Assembly (NCBI GenBank): GCA_033812735.1 | Contig: JAPXTA010000004.1 | Coordinates: forward strand, 1-64,000 | From: JABFRJ01 sp033812735 | Lineage (GTDB): Bacteria; Pseudomonadota; Alphaproteobacteria; Rhizobiales; Hyphomicrobiaceae | DNA: 64,000 bases | Direction: 5' to 3' | Shown here: in pieces, positions 7,235-17,200 of the stretch | Layout of the letters: each line of letters begins with the position of its first letter | Numbering within the stretch: the first letter of the stretch is position 1 | Translations under genes and position numbers: made by a program | The notes under the pieces: model-generated | The model's database searches: none | Told to the model about the DNA's origin: nothing | What the model saw: only the letters and a program-made list of their open reading frames with translations

Positions 7235-9004
7235 TCACCGCGCGACGATAATACCCGCGTCGATCAGGCGGCGATGGAAGGCGAGAATGTCGTCCTTCTT
7301 GGCGCACGTGTAGTAGCGGCCCTGGCAGCGGTCGAGCAGCGCCCGCCGCTCCTTGTTCGCATCCGACAGCGGCAGCCGCGCCGCCTCCTGGATCAGTGTC
7401 GCGAGGTACGGCACGTCGACGATCTCGTGGCTCGGCAGCGGGGGCGGCTGATAGTTGAGCCCCTCGACGGCGTAGTACGTAATGAACCCCGGCCCCTCGA
7501 TGTCGATCGGGATGTCTTCGAGGTCGGTCTCGTGCTTGTAGCCGATGAGCGTCCGTGTCGCCGACGGCTGGTGATCGCCGTAGGACACAATGACGATCCG
7601 CTCGTTCGGCAAGCGGCGTTTCAACTCGCTGAGCATGAAGTCCCAGTCGCGTTTCGCGAGTGAAACGCGGCGCAAGTACTCGTGCATCTCGGGATACGTG
7701 CCAGGCCCGCCGCCCGCCACTTGTTCGTGCGGCTCGAACGCCCAGTCGTACGGCCAGTGCGCGCTCATCGTCTGGATGTACGTGAACATCGGCTTGGCCG
7801 ACGCCTTCACGTGGCGCTCCATCTCGTCGACGGCGTTGGCGAAATAGAAGCGGTCGCGCTCCTGGGCGCTCTTCGCTTTTTGCGCCTTGAGATCGAAGAT
7901 CTCCTTGAGGCCGACCGACGCATAGAACTTGTCGTTCGATACGAAGTTACGCAGCATCGGATAGAATACGACGTTGCGATATCCGCACTGCTCGAGCCGC
8001 TGCGGTAGCGTGTCGGCAAGACGGTTGACGAGGAACGTTTGTACGAACTGGCGCATGCCGCCGAACGCCTGCGTCGAGACGCCTGTCAGAAGCGAGAACT
8101 CCGTGAGCCACGACGCACCGCCGTAGGTCTCGACACGCATCTTGTGCAGTTCGCCGTCGAACGATTTGAACATGCCGTCGACGGAGCGGTCGTACGACAG
8201 CGTCGGGAAGATGGCAGGCGGTACCACCGATTCCTGGTGAACCAGGATGATATGCGGCGGCTTCTCGTTGGTCGTGCATGACTGCGGTATCGTCAGCGGC
8301 GGCCGGGTAATCGGCCCCGCCGATGCCGCTTCCAGCATCGTCCCGTTCCAAAGGGTCTCCAGCGTCTCGCCCCACGACGCGTAGAACGACGAAACGTAGA
8401 GGTTCTCGAAGTAGAACTGCATATGGCGGCGTTCGCCCTTGCCGTACCAGCCGTAGGTGCCGACGGCGACGGCGAGGAGCCAAGCTAAAGCGGCCCGCGA
8501 CGCGCGAACGCGCGTGCTATCGAGCCGCCACGTAATCCAGGCGATCAGCACGAACGCCAAGAATGCTGAGGCAGCCTTCGCGACGAGCAGCGGGTATTCG
8601 CCTGCAAGGAAGGACAGTGTCGAAAACGAGCTGAGATAGAAGAAGATGTCGTAAGCATGCACGACCATGTTCATCGTCGCGCGCTTCACCGACGCAGCCG
8701 TTGCAATCAACGCGCACAGCGCAGCAACGAGCGCGACGGAAAACATCAGGCGGCCGGTTGCCAAGACCAGAGCCGACGCCAAAGCCGCCGTGATTCCGGC
8801 GGTGAAAAGGATGTTCTCGAGTGTGCCCTCGCTGACCCAGAAATAGTAGCCGAGCACACCCGCGAAGAGCGCAGCGGCGATCGCACAGGTTTTCGGACCG
8901 AGAGGCGCAAGCCAGCCTTCCGCCGGCCGCATCCAGGCGAACCACGAGACAAAGTACCAAATCCTAGACCGTCCCGGCTTGTCGCCGAGCATATGGTCCG
9001 ACAT
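7235..9004 (-). CDS. Membrane sulfatase-family phosphoglycerol transferase (LTA-synthase-like)
   Basis: The N-terminal ~200 residues contain five or so hydrophobic helices, and the C-terminal ~350 residues are a periplasmic sulfatase-type (alkaline phosphatase superfamily) domain. Metal-site features are visible: HQES early in the domain, the TYGGASWLTEF region where the nucleophile Thr/Ser should lie, and SYGDHQP near the end. Gram-negative relatives transfer phosphoglycerol or phosphoethanolamine to periplasmic glycans or lipids. The actual acceptor here is unknown. The gene is monocistronic, and a long intergenic region separates it from the divergent helicase gene. Confidence 0.8.
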   Translation of the reverse strand: MSDHMLGDKPGRSRIWYFVSWFAWMRPAEGWLAPLGPKTCAIAAALFAGVLGYYFWVSEGTLENILFTAGITAALASALVLATGRLMFSVALVAALCALIATAASVKRATMNMVVHAYDIFFYLSSFSTLSFLAGEYPLLVAKAASAFLAFVLIAWITWRLDSTRVRASRAALAWLLAVAVGTYGWYGKGERRHMQFYFENLYVSSFYASWGETLETLWNGTMLEAASAGPITRPPLTIPQSCTTNEKPPHIILVHQESVVPPAIFPTLSYDRSVDGMFKSFDGELHKMRVETYGGASWLTEFSLLTGVSTQAFGGMRQFVQTFLVNRLADTLPQRLEQCGYRNVVFYPMLRNFVSNDKFYASVGLKEIFDLKAQKAKSAQERDRFYFANAVDEMERHVKASAKPMFTYIQTMSAHWPYDWAFEPHEQVAGGGPGTYPEMHEYLRRVSLAKRDWDFMLSELKRRLPNERIVIVSYGDHQPSATRTLIGYKHETDLEDIPIDIEGPGFITYYAVEGLNYQPPPLPSHEIVDVPYLATLIQEAARLPLSDANKERRALLDRCQGRYYTCAKKDDILAFHRRLIDAGIIVAR

Positions 9005-9357
9005 TTCGATGCCGCCTCTGTTTCTGGGTGGGGCAGCACACGCAGCCCCGCATTCGTTCGAGACACCATAGGTGTCATGAACCTGTCATGAAAGCGTCGT
9101 GACCGCCAAAGATCTCTCTGGCGTTGATGCGAAATACCGATCGTCCGCCCGTCCTTGGCCGTCGGCGCGGCTGAGGGGGTGCCAGCGATGCACGGAACCG
9201 TGACGGCTGACGCACGAGGCAATAAAACATTAATAACTACATGGTCTTATCATTCCGTCGTCTGCCATGCACTGCCCAGTGGCAATGGCTAACGACAGCC
9301 TGGTCAGGCGGGTTGCGCTTGCAAATGCGCGAACCCTGTGACATGGGATCAACGCAC

Positions 9358-9451
9358 GCGCAGGGGAAAGTTTCGTTTTTTACGATCTTTTCGTCGGTTT
9401 CTCTGAAACCAAAATTTCCGGTTAGCCCCTTTAGGCACCATACCCCTGCGC
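9358..9451 (+). promoter_or_regulatory. Structured leader upstream of the DEAD-box helicase gene
   Basis: The 630 bases between the sulfatase start (9004) and the likely helicase start (9635) contain no gene. They hold a perfect long-range inverted repeat, GCGCAGGGG at 9358-9366 with CCCCTGCGC at 9443-9451. It encloses a second hairpin (GGTTT-CTCTG-AAACC, 9396-9410) and a T-rich stretch. A folded leader would suit a helicase gene controlled by temperature or by its own product. No promoter was assigned. Confidence 0.4.
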
Positions 9452-9634
9452 TGCGACCGTACGTCAGGAGCCGTGCTGGCACGTCGCCGGCTCGTCCGAC
9501 GCATCGCCGCCTGCGAAAACCGCGCTAGCCCGTGTGGCCCGCGCGTCGATCCGCTCAAGCGGCACCACCCCCTTCGACAACGCTGTGCGCGTCCGCTCGA
9601 AGGACACGCAGCTTGCACTCGCCAAAGCGAGCGG

Positions 9635-11746
9635 GTGCCCACGGAGCATACCTTTTTGGATACCACCACCTTTGCCGACCTCGGCCTGAGCCCTAAGGTT
9701 CAAGCCGCCGTCGAGGCCTCTGGTTACACGAACCCTACCCCGATTCAGCAGCAGGCCATTCCCGTCGCCGTCGCCGGCCGCGACGTCTTAGGGATTGCCC
9801 AGACCGGTACCGGCAAGACCGCCGCGTTCGTGATGCCGATGATCACCCGGCTCGAAACCGGCCGTGCCCGCGCCCGCATGCCGCGCTCCTTGATCCTCGC
9901 ACCCACCCGCGAACTCGCGGCTCAGGTCGCGCAGAGCTTCGAGAAGTACGGCACCAACCACAATCTCAATCTCGCGCTGCTGATCGGCGGCGTGTCGATG
10001 GAAGATCAGATCCGCAAAGTCGATCGCGGCGTCGACGTGCTGATCGCCACGCCCGGCCGTCTGCTCGACCTGTTCGGCCGCGGCAAGGTGATGCTGATGG
10101 GTGTCGAGATCCTCGTGATCGACGAGGCCGACCGGATGCTCGACATGGGCTTCATTCCCGATATCGAGAAAATCTGCAAACTTCTCCCGCCACGCCGTCA
10201 GACGCTGTTTTTCTCGGCGACAATGCCGCCTGAGATCACGCGTCTCGTCGCAACCTTCTTGAACGATCCCGTCCGCATCGAGGTCGCCAAGCCCGCAACG
10301 ACGGCGAAGACGATCACACAGCGCTTCCAATTTTGCCCCAACGGCGAAGATTGGGCAAAGCGCGAGATGCTGCGCGAACTCATTCGGACCGAAGGCGATG
10401 CGGTCAAGAACGCTATTATCTTCTGCAATCGCAAGCGTGACGTTGCGATCCTCCTGAAGTCGCTCCAAAAGCACGGCTTCAACGCCGGCGCACTCCACGG
10501 CGATATGGACCAGTCGAGCCGCATGGCGACGCTCGACAAGTTCCGTTCGGGCGAGATCCAGATCCTCGCGGCGTCCGATGTCGCCGCCCGCGGCCTCGAT
10601 ATTCCGGAAGTCAGCCACGTCTTCAACTTCGACGTTCCCTGGCAGGGCGACGACTACGTCCATCGCATCGGCCGCACCGGCCGTGCCGGGCGCGAGGGCT
10701 ACGCCGCTACCCTCGTCACCATGGACGACGTCAAGGCGTTGAACGAGATCGCGAAGATCACAGGCGAAGAGCCGGTCTGGATCGGCGAAGCGCCGAGCGA
10801 GGAAGACTTGGCCGAAGGTGCGCGCCGCAAACGTGGCCGTGGTCGTGGACGTGGGGCGCCATCCGGCCGTGGCGACAGCCGCCGCGACGAGGGCCGTCGC
10901 GACGGCGCCCGCCGCAGTGATCGCGATCGGAGCGGCGAGCGCCGTGGTCCGCCGCCGCGTCAGGACCGACCCTCGCCCGTTGAGCCCGCATCACTTGCCG
11001 CCGAACCGGTCGAACTCGACATCGACGTCATTTCCGAGACGACACCAGTAACGGCAGTTGCCGGCGAAGCGCGCGAACCTCGCGGCGATCGTCCGCGCCG
11101 CCGCCGTCGCGGCCGTGGCGGTCGGGACCGCCAGGATGGCGACCGTCCCGCCGATGCAGCAGGCGTCGAGCCGGCCGCCGCTCACGATGCCGCAGAACAT
11201 GAACCGGGCCGTGAACCGCGCCGCACGGCAGATGTAGCGGGAACGGGCGATCAGCCGGCCGCCCCCTACACCGCCGAACCGCGCCGTGATCGCCCGCGCC
11301 GCGAAGATCGTCCGCGCCAGGAGCACCGCGCCGAAGATCGCCCTCACCGCGAGGACCGTCCACGGTCCGACCGTCAGGAACGGACCGCGCGCGAAGATCG
11401 CGATCGTCTGCACCGCGAAGATCAGGCCCAGCACCGCGATCGGCCCGAACGTCAAGAACGCCCAGAACGTCATGAGCGGTCTGAGCGCCCAGAACGCCAT
11501 TCCCGTCCGGAGCGTCACGCCGAAAGCCGTGACCGCCAGGACCATCGGACCGAAGCGCGTGGAGAGCGCGCCGACCGTCCGGCAGATCGCCAGCCGCGCC
11601 AGGACCGGACCGACTATAGTCTCAGCGGTCAGGGTCGCCCCGTTCGCGACCGGTCGCGCCAGCGCGACCGCCAGGACAACGGCCCTCGTGTCGGTTTTCA
11701 GGACAACATCCCCGCGTTTCTGAGGAAGCCTGTGAAAGCCGGCTGA
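9635..11746 (+). CDS. DEAD-box ATP-dependent RNA helicase
   Basis: All core helicase motifs are present: Q motif (NPTPIQQQA), AQTGTGKT near residues 55-62, PTRELAAQ, DEAD at about 163-166, SAT at about 194 and HRIGRTGRAGR at about 343. The protein remodels RNA duplexes in ribosome assembly or decay, like RhlE. From about residue 395 the remaining 300 residues form a disordered tail of Arg, Asp, Glu and His repeats (RPER, REDR, RHER types). The start is uncertain: the frame is open from GTG 9473, but that Arg/Cys-rich extension is unlike the family, so GTG at 9635 is preferred. Confidence 0.9.
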   Translation: MPTEHTFLDTTTFADLGLSPKVQAAVEASGYTNPTPIQQQAIPVAVAGRDVLGIAQTGTGKTAAFVMPMITRLETGRARARMPRSLILAPTRELAAQVAQSFEKYGTNHNLNLALLIGGVSMEDQIRKVDRGVDVLIATPGRLLDLFGRGKVMLMGVEILVIDEADRMLDMGFIPDIEKICKLLPPRRQTLFFSATMPPEITRLVATFLNDPVRIEVAKPATTAKTITQRFQFCPNGEDWAKREMLRELIRTEGDAVKNAIIFCNRKRDVAILLKSLQKHGFNAGALHGDMDQSSRMATLDKFRSGEIQILAASDVAARGLDIPEVSHVFNFDVPWQGDDYVHRIGRTGRAGREGYAATLVTMDDVKALNEIAKITGEEPVWIGEAPSEEDLAEGARRKRGRGRGRGAPSGRGDSRRDEGRRDGARRSDRDRSGERRGPPPRQDRPSPVEPASLAAEPVELDIDVISETTPVTAVAGEAREPRGDRPRRRRRGRGGRDRQDGDRPADAAGVEPAAAHDAAEHEPGREPRRTADVAGTGDQPAAPYTAEPRRDRPRREDRPRQEHRAEDRPHREDRPRSDRQERTAREDRDRLHREDQAQHRDRPERQERPERHERSERPERHSRPERHAESRDRQDHRTEARGERADRPADRQPRQDRTDYSLSGQGRPVRDRSRQRDRQDNGPRVGFQDNIPAFLRKPVKAG

Positions 11747-11787
11747 CGAATATCGTCGCCGCGCCAGTAGCGGCTGGATTACATTGC

Positions 11788-11832
11788 GGGCGGCCACTTG
11801 CAGCACGGCGAGTGGCCGCCCTCTTCATTTCT
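11788..11832 (+). terminator. Rho-independent terminator after the helicase gene
   Basis: A perfect ten-base stem (GGGCGGCCAC at 11788-11797 with GTGGCCGCCC at 11812-11821) is followed by TCTTCATTTCT. It lies just past the helicase stop. The start at 11798 possible for the next gene would fall inside it. Confidence 0.75.
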
Positions 11833-11848
11833 GGTGCGGGATCGGTCC

Positions 11849-13381
11849 ATGTCGACGACGCCGATGAATGCCTTGAGCGAACTCTGGTCACGCACAGGTG
11901 CCGATCCCTCGGCCCTCGCCCGCGTGACGTTGACCGGCGCCGACCCAGTACTGCCATCGTCCTTCGCCGTCGGCACGCTCGCCCAAGCGTCGATCGCCGC
12001 CGCCGGTCTCGCCGCGTCCGAACTCCACCGCCTTCGCACGGGCATCGCCCAAGCCGTCGCCGTCGACATGCGTCACGCGGCGGTGGAATTCCGCTCCGAG
12101 CGCTACTTTCGCACCGACGCGCCGCCGGCCGACCCCTGGGACAAGATCGCCGGCCTCTACCGCACCAAGGACGGCGGCTGGATCCGCCTCCACACCAACT
12201 TTCCGCACCACCGCGACGGCATCCTGAAGCTTTTGGGCACGCGGCTTGCGATCCGCGCAGCGCAGCAAGGCGCAACGGAAAGCTGCGCCTACGACCGCGA
12301 CGCCGTTCAGCAAGCGCTGCTGCAATGGGACGGCGAAGCATTCGAAACCGCCGCCGCCGAAGCGAACATGGTCGTCACCAAGACACGCTCGCTCGCCGAA
12401 TGGGCCGCTCACCCGCAAGGCGAGGCCGTCGCCCAACTGCCCGTGCTCGAAATCGTCAAAGTCGCCGATAGCCCGCCACGGCCGCTGCCCGCCGCCGACC
12501 GCCCGCTCTCCGGTGTCCGCGTGCTTGAACTCACCCGCATCATAGCGGGCCCTGTCGCCGGTCGCACCCTCGCGGCCCACGGCGCCGATGTCCTTCACAT
12601 CACGAGCCCCAACCTCCCGTCGATCCCGTCACTCGTCATCGACACCGGCCGTGGCAAACGCAACGCCTTCCTCGACCTCGACACCGCCGTCGGCCGCGAT
12701 CAATTGGCAAAACTCACTGCGTCTGCCGATGTTTTTATCCAAGGCTATCGGCCCGGTGGGCTCGCCGCTCGTGGCTTCGATCCGCTCGAACTCGCGCGCC
12801 GCAACCCCAGCCTCATCGCTGTCTCGCTCTCGGCCTACGGCCACGTCGGCCCCTGGTCCAACCGCCGTGGCTTCGACAGCCTCACTCAGAACGCCAACGG
12901 CATCAACGTCGCCGAAGCCCACGCGGCTTCCCTTGACGCGCGTTCCGGCCGGCTCCCCGAAGGGGAGTCGGAACGCGCAAGCAAAGACTCTTCGGAAGCC
13001 GCAAGACAAGGAGGCGCAGCGACGGGCAAGATGGACCGGCCCAAAGAACTCCCCGCGCAGGCGCTCGATCACGCTGCCGGCTATCTGCTGGCTTTCGGCG
13101 CCATGATCGCGCTCCACCGCCGTGCCACCGAAGGCGGCTCCTGGCTCGTTCGAACGTCGCTCGCACAGGTCGGTGAATGGCTCAAATCCCTCGGACGCAT
13201 CGACGGCGGCCACACCGCCCCCGACCCGAAGCCCGACGACATCGCGGATTTGATCGAGACCTCGGACAGTGGTTTCGGCCCGCTGCGAGCGGTCAGGCAC
13301 GCAGCGATCCTCTCCGCCACACCCGCGCGCTGGGTCCTGCCATCGATGCCGCTTGGTCACGGCAAACCCGAATGGCTCTAG
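11849..13381 (+). CDS. Family III CoA-transferase (CaiB/BaiF type) with an in-frame insert
   Basis: Family III CoA-transferases move CoA between carboxylic acids through an aspartyl-CoA intermediate in the cytoplasm. The family signatures are visible: LSGVRVLELTRIIAGPVAGR, LDLDTAVGRDQLAKL, and FIQGYRPGGL followed by LIAVSLSAYG. About 30 residues of unrelated, polar sequence (roughly SLDARSGRLPEGES...TGKMD) interrupt the protein just before the conserved LPAQALDHAAGYLLAFGAM block. The DNA there is a nested palindrome. Frame is kept, so the gene is probably functional. The start at 11849 is chosen because the alternative at 11798 overlaps the upstream terminator. Confidence 0.85.
   Translation: MSTTPMNALSELWSRTGADPSALARVTLTGADPVLPSSFAVGTLAQASIAAAGLAASELHRLRTGIAQAVAVDMRHAAVEFRSERYFRTDAPPADPWDKIAGLYRTKDGGWIRLHTNFPHHRDGILKLLGTRLAIRAAQQGATESCAYDRDAVQQALLQWDGEAFETAAAEANMVVTKTRSLAEWAAHPQGEAVAQLPVLEIVKVADSPPRPLPAADRPLSGVRVLELTRIIAGPVAGRTLAAHGADVLHITSPNLPSIPSLVIDTGRGKRNAFLDLDTAVGRDQLAKLTASADVFIQGYRPGGLAARGFDPLELARRNPSLIAVSLSAYGHVGPWSNRRGFDSLTQNANGINVAEAHAASLDARSGRLPEGESERASKDSSEAARQGGAATGKMDRPKELPAQALDHAAGYLLAFGAMIALHRRATEGGSWLVRTSLAQVGEWLKSLGRIDGGHTAPDPKPDDIADLIETSDSGFGPLRAVRHAAILSATPARWVLPSMPLGHGKPEWL
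12938..12978. repeat. Palindromic element inserted in frame in a coding region
   Basis: The outer arms GCGCGTTCCG and CGGAACGCGC are perfect, and the inner arms CTCCCC and GGGGAG close on a three-base loop. The element lies inside the CoA-transferase gene in the only stretch that does not fit the family. It recalls the in-frame palindromic elements known from Rickettsia. I found no second copy in this window. Confidence 0.6.
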
Positions 13382-13502
13382 CCGCATTTGCAGTTCCCCT
13401 GCTGCAATAGGCGCGTATGATGCACCCGCCCCGGCCGCCGCTGGCCGGCATTCCTCCGCCTGACAATGTGACACATGAACTCGAACCCGCGAGGTAACGG
13501 TC

Positions 13503-14087
13503 ATGGCGATGTATCACGACGGCAATCGCGATCTTCAGACACGTTTCGGCTCCCGCGCGCTGGCCGACCGTCTGGTCGAACGATTGTGGCGCGACCGCTT
13601 CAAGGACGAGGACAAGACGTTCATCGAAAGCGTCAGCTTCTTTTTCTTGGCAACCGCCGATGCCGAGGGCCGTCCCGACTGCTCCTTCAAGGGTGGTCCG
13701 GCCGGTTTCGTCCGCGTCGAAGCCCCCGACCGCCTCGTTTTCCCCGACTACGACGGCAACGGCATGTTCAAGAGCCTCGGCAACATCCAGGCGAACGCCC
13801 AAGTCGGCATGCTATTCATGGCACTCGGCGAGAAGCCGCGGCGGCTCCGCGTGAATGGCCGCGCCACCCTCCTGTTCGACGAAGCAGCACTGGCCGCCTG
13901 GCCCGGCGCACAATGCGTCGTCGAGGTATCGCCCGAGCACATTTTCCCGAATTGCCCGCGCTACATCCCCGATCTCGCGACCGGAACGCCGTCGCCATAC
14001 CTGCCAACCGAGGGCGCCGCGCCCGTCGAACCCGCCTGGAAGGGTTTCGACGCCTTCAAGGACGTCGTCCCCCCGCGTCGGCGTTGA
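13503..14087 (+). CDS. Pyridoxamine 5'-phosphate oxidase-like FMN-binding protein
   Basis: The 194 residues have the split-barrel flavin-binding pattern of PNPOx-like proteins: FFFLATADAEGRPDCSFKGG, then VRVEAPDRLVFPDYDGNGMFKSLGNIQANAQVGMLF, where FMN phosphate contacts lie in this family. Members act as flavin reductases, F420- or FMN-dependent oxidoreductases, or heme-degrading enzymes, so the substrate cannot be named. The protein is soluble and cytoplasmic. It precedes the RND pump gene by 124 bases on the same strand, but I see no functional link. Confidence 0.8.
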   Translation: MAMYHDGNRDLQTRFGSRALADRLVERLWRDRFKDEDKTFIESVSFFFLATADAEGRPDCSFKGGPAGFVRVEAPDRLVFPDYDGNGMFKSLGNIQANAQVGMLFMALGEKPRRLRVNGRATLLFDEAALAAWPGAQCVVEVSPEHIFPNCPRYIPDLATGTPSPYLPTEGAAPVEPAWKGFDAFKDVVPPRRR

Positions 14088-14211
14088 TCAGCACCCGTTC
14101 AGCCGGAAGGTGCAAAATTACGTGATTGGCGCCAACGGGCGGGGACGGCCAAGTGCGTTATAGTTATTGGCGGTCGAGTCTTGGCCGCGCCCGGAACCCA
14201 TAGCGGAACGC

Positions 14212-17200
14212 ATGTCGCTGTCGCTGAATGATCTATCGGTGAACTTTTCCGGGCCCTTCATCCGCCGCCCGGTTGGAACCACCCTGCTGGCGATCGGCCT
14301 GCTGCTGGTCGGCTTCGTCGCTTATCGCTTCATGGCGGTCGCAAGCCTGCCGACCATCGAGATCCCGACCATCCGCGTCAGTGCCGCTCGCCCCGGTGCC
14401 GACCCCGCCACCATGGCCGCGACAGTCGCAGCCCCCCTCGAACGCCGTTTGGGCGAAATTGCCGGGGTCACCGAGATCACCTCGTCGAACGGTGTCGGCT
14501 CGACCCGCATCGCCATTCAGTTCGACATGAACCGGTCGATCGACGGCGCCGCCCGTGACGTGCAAGCGGCCCTCAACGCCGCCATGGCCGACCTGCCATC
14601 CGACATGCCGACGTTGCCGTCCTTCCGTAAGGCAAACCCGAACGCCATCCCCGTCATCATCCTCGCGCTGACGTCGAAAAACCTGCCGGCGAGCGCCCTC
14701 TACGATGCCGCCGACACCGTCATCGTCCAGCGCCTCTCGCAAGTCGAAGGCGTCGCCGAAGTCAACGTCTCCGGCGCCGAACAGCCGGCCGTGCGCGTTC
14801 GTGTCAATCCGACCCAGATCGCCGCCATGGGCATCTCCATGGATCAGGTCCGCCAGGCGATCGTCGCCGCCAACGCCATCCAGCCGCTCGGCTCCATCGA
14901 CGGCGGCCGCCACCTCATCGCGCTCGAAACCAACGCCCAGCTCCGCTCGGTGCAGGATTACGCCGATATTATCGTCAAGACCGCCGGCGGTACGGTCGTC
15001 CGCCTCAAGGACATCGCCTCTGTCGAGCAAGGCACGCGCAATTCCCGCTCTGCCGCCCTCTTCAATCTCCAGCCCGCCGTTCTGCTTTTCATTACCAAGC
15101 AGGGCGACGCCAATGTCATCGACACCGTCGACCGCGTGAAAGCGCTTCTGCCCGAACTACAGCGCTGGGTCCCCGCCGGCATCGACATCTCGATCCTTTC
15201 CGACCGTACCACCACCATTCGCGCATCGGTCGCCGACATGGAGCACACGCTCATGCTGGCGATTGTGCTCGTCATGCTGGTCGTGTTCCTGTTCCTCCGC
15301 CGCTCTACGCCGACCATCGCTGCCGGCATCACCGTCCCGCTCTCCCTCGCTGGCACTGTCGCCTTGATGTGGCTCGCCGGCTTCTCGATCAACAATTTGA
15401 CGCTAATGGCGCTCGCCATTTCCGTCGGCTTCGTCGTCGACGACGCGATCGTCATGATCGAGAACATGATGCGCAATCTCGAGCAGGGCATGAAGCCGAT
15501 GCAGGCCGCCATTCTCGGCGCCCGCCAGATCGGCTTCACCGTCATCTCGATCTCGATCTCGCTCGTCGCAGCCTTCATCCCGCTGTTGTTCATGGGCGGC
15601 GTTATCGGCCGCTTCCTGCGCGAATTCTCCGTCACCATGACGTTCGCCATCTTCGTCTCGACGATCGTCTCGTTGTCGGTGACGCCGATGATCTGCGCCC
15701 ACTTCGTCAAGATGCCGAAGGACGAAAAGCGCGGCCGCTTTGACCGGACGATCGAAGCCATTCTCGGCTTTTTCACCCGCGGCTACGCCAACACGCTCAA
15801 GATCGCCCTCGACCATCGCTGGCTCACCACGGTCGTCATGCTCGCCACACTGGCAGCGACCGTGAACCTCTACATCAAAATGCCGAAGGGCATGTTCCCG
15901 CAGGACGACACCGGCCTGATCTCGGCGTCCCTCCAGGCCCAGCCCGACATCGCCTTCGATCAGATGAACGACATGCAGATGAAGGCGGTCCAAATTGTCC
16001 TCAAGGACCCCGCCGTGTCGGGCGTCGGCTCTTCCGTTGGTGCCTCGTTCTTCTCCGTGACGTCGAATACCGGCCGCATGTTCATTTCGCTGAAGCCGCT
16101 GTCGGAGCGTGGCAACATGACCTCGCAGCAGGTCATCGACCGCCTGCGCCGCCCGCTCGCGGAAATCTCCGGCCTGCGCGTCTTTATGTTCCCTGTGCAG
16201 GATTTCGGCATGGGCGCGCGCCAGACGAACTCGAAATATCAGCTGACCGTTTGGGGGCCCGATCTCGACGAGGTCGTCGCCTGGGCGCCCAAGGTCATGG
16301 AGCGAGTGAAGACCATTCCCGGCATCGTCGACGTCTCGACCGATCGCGAAAGCGGCGGCCAATCGCTCGACATCTCGCTCGACCGCCAGTCGATGGCGCG
16401 TCTCGGCGTTCGCGTCAGCGATGTGAACGCAGCCCTCGCCAACGCCTTTTCGCAGCGCCAAGTCTCCGTCGTCTACACGCAGCGCAACCAGTACCGGGTC
16501 ATTCTCGAGGTCGACCCGAAGCTTCAGCGTGATCCCTCCGACCTCGAAAAGATCTTCGTCCCTGGCCGCGACGGCGCGCAAATCGCGCTGACATCGGTCA
16601 TCAAGACCACCCGTGGCCTCGCTCCACTCGTGGTCAATCACCAGGGGCCGTTCCCCGCGATCACCATCAGCTACAACCTATCCGCCGACATGGCCCTCGA
16701 TCAGGCCCTGACCGAGATCGATAAGGCCGTCGCAGACCTCAGAATGCCCGATACGCTCCGCGCCGAAGCCGCCGGCGACGCCCGCGCCGCTCGCATGGGC
16801 GCAGGCGCGCAACCCTTGCTGATCCTTGCAGCCCTGCTCGCCGTCTACATCGTCCTCGGCGTTCTCTACGAAAGCCTCGCTCATCCGCTCACGATCATTT
16901 CGACGCTGCCCTCCGCCGGTCTCGGTGCCCTCGTCGCGCTACAACTCGCCAACCTCGAATTCTCCATGGTGGCTTTCATCGGCGTCATCATGCTGATCGG
17001 CATCGTCAAGAAGAACGGCATCATGCTCGTCGACTTTGCGCTCGACGCCGAACGCACGCGCGGCCTCTCCGCCCGCGACGCCATTTACGAAGCCTGTCTC
17101 GAACGCTTCCGCCCGATCCTGATGACGACGCTCGCAGCCCTCCTCGGTGCGGTGCCGCTGGCGATTGCCACCGGGCCCGGCGCTGCCATGCGTACGCCGC

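Noticed and set aside
9473..9634. N-terminal extension of the helicase from a GTG at 9473
   Set aside because: The Arg/Cys-rich extension does not resemble RhlE-type helicases, and AGGAG lies only two bases before the GTG, too close for normal initiation.
15403..16641. A 412-codon antisense frame in the RND pump gene
   Set aside because: It is a shadow of a clearly functional gene, with no ribosome site or family.
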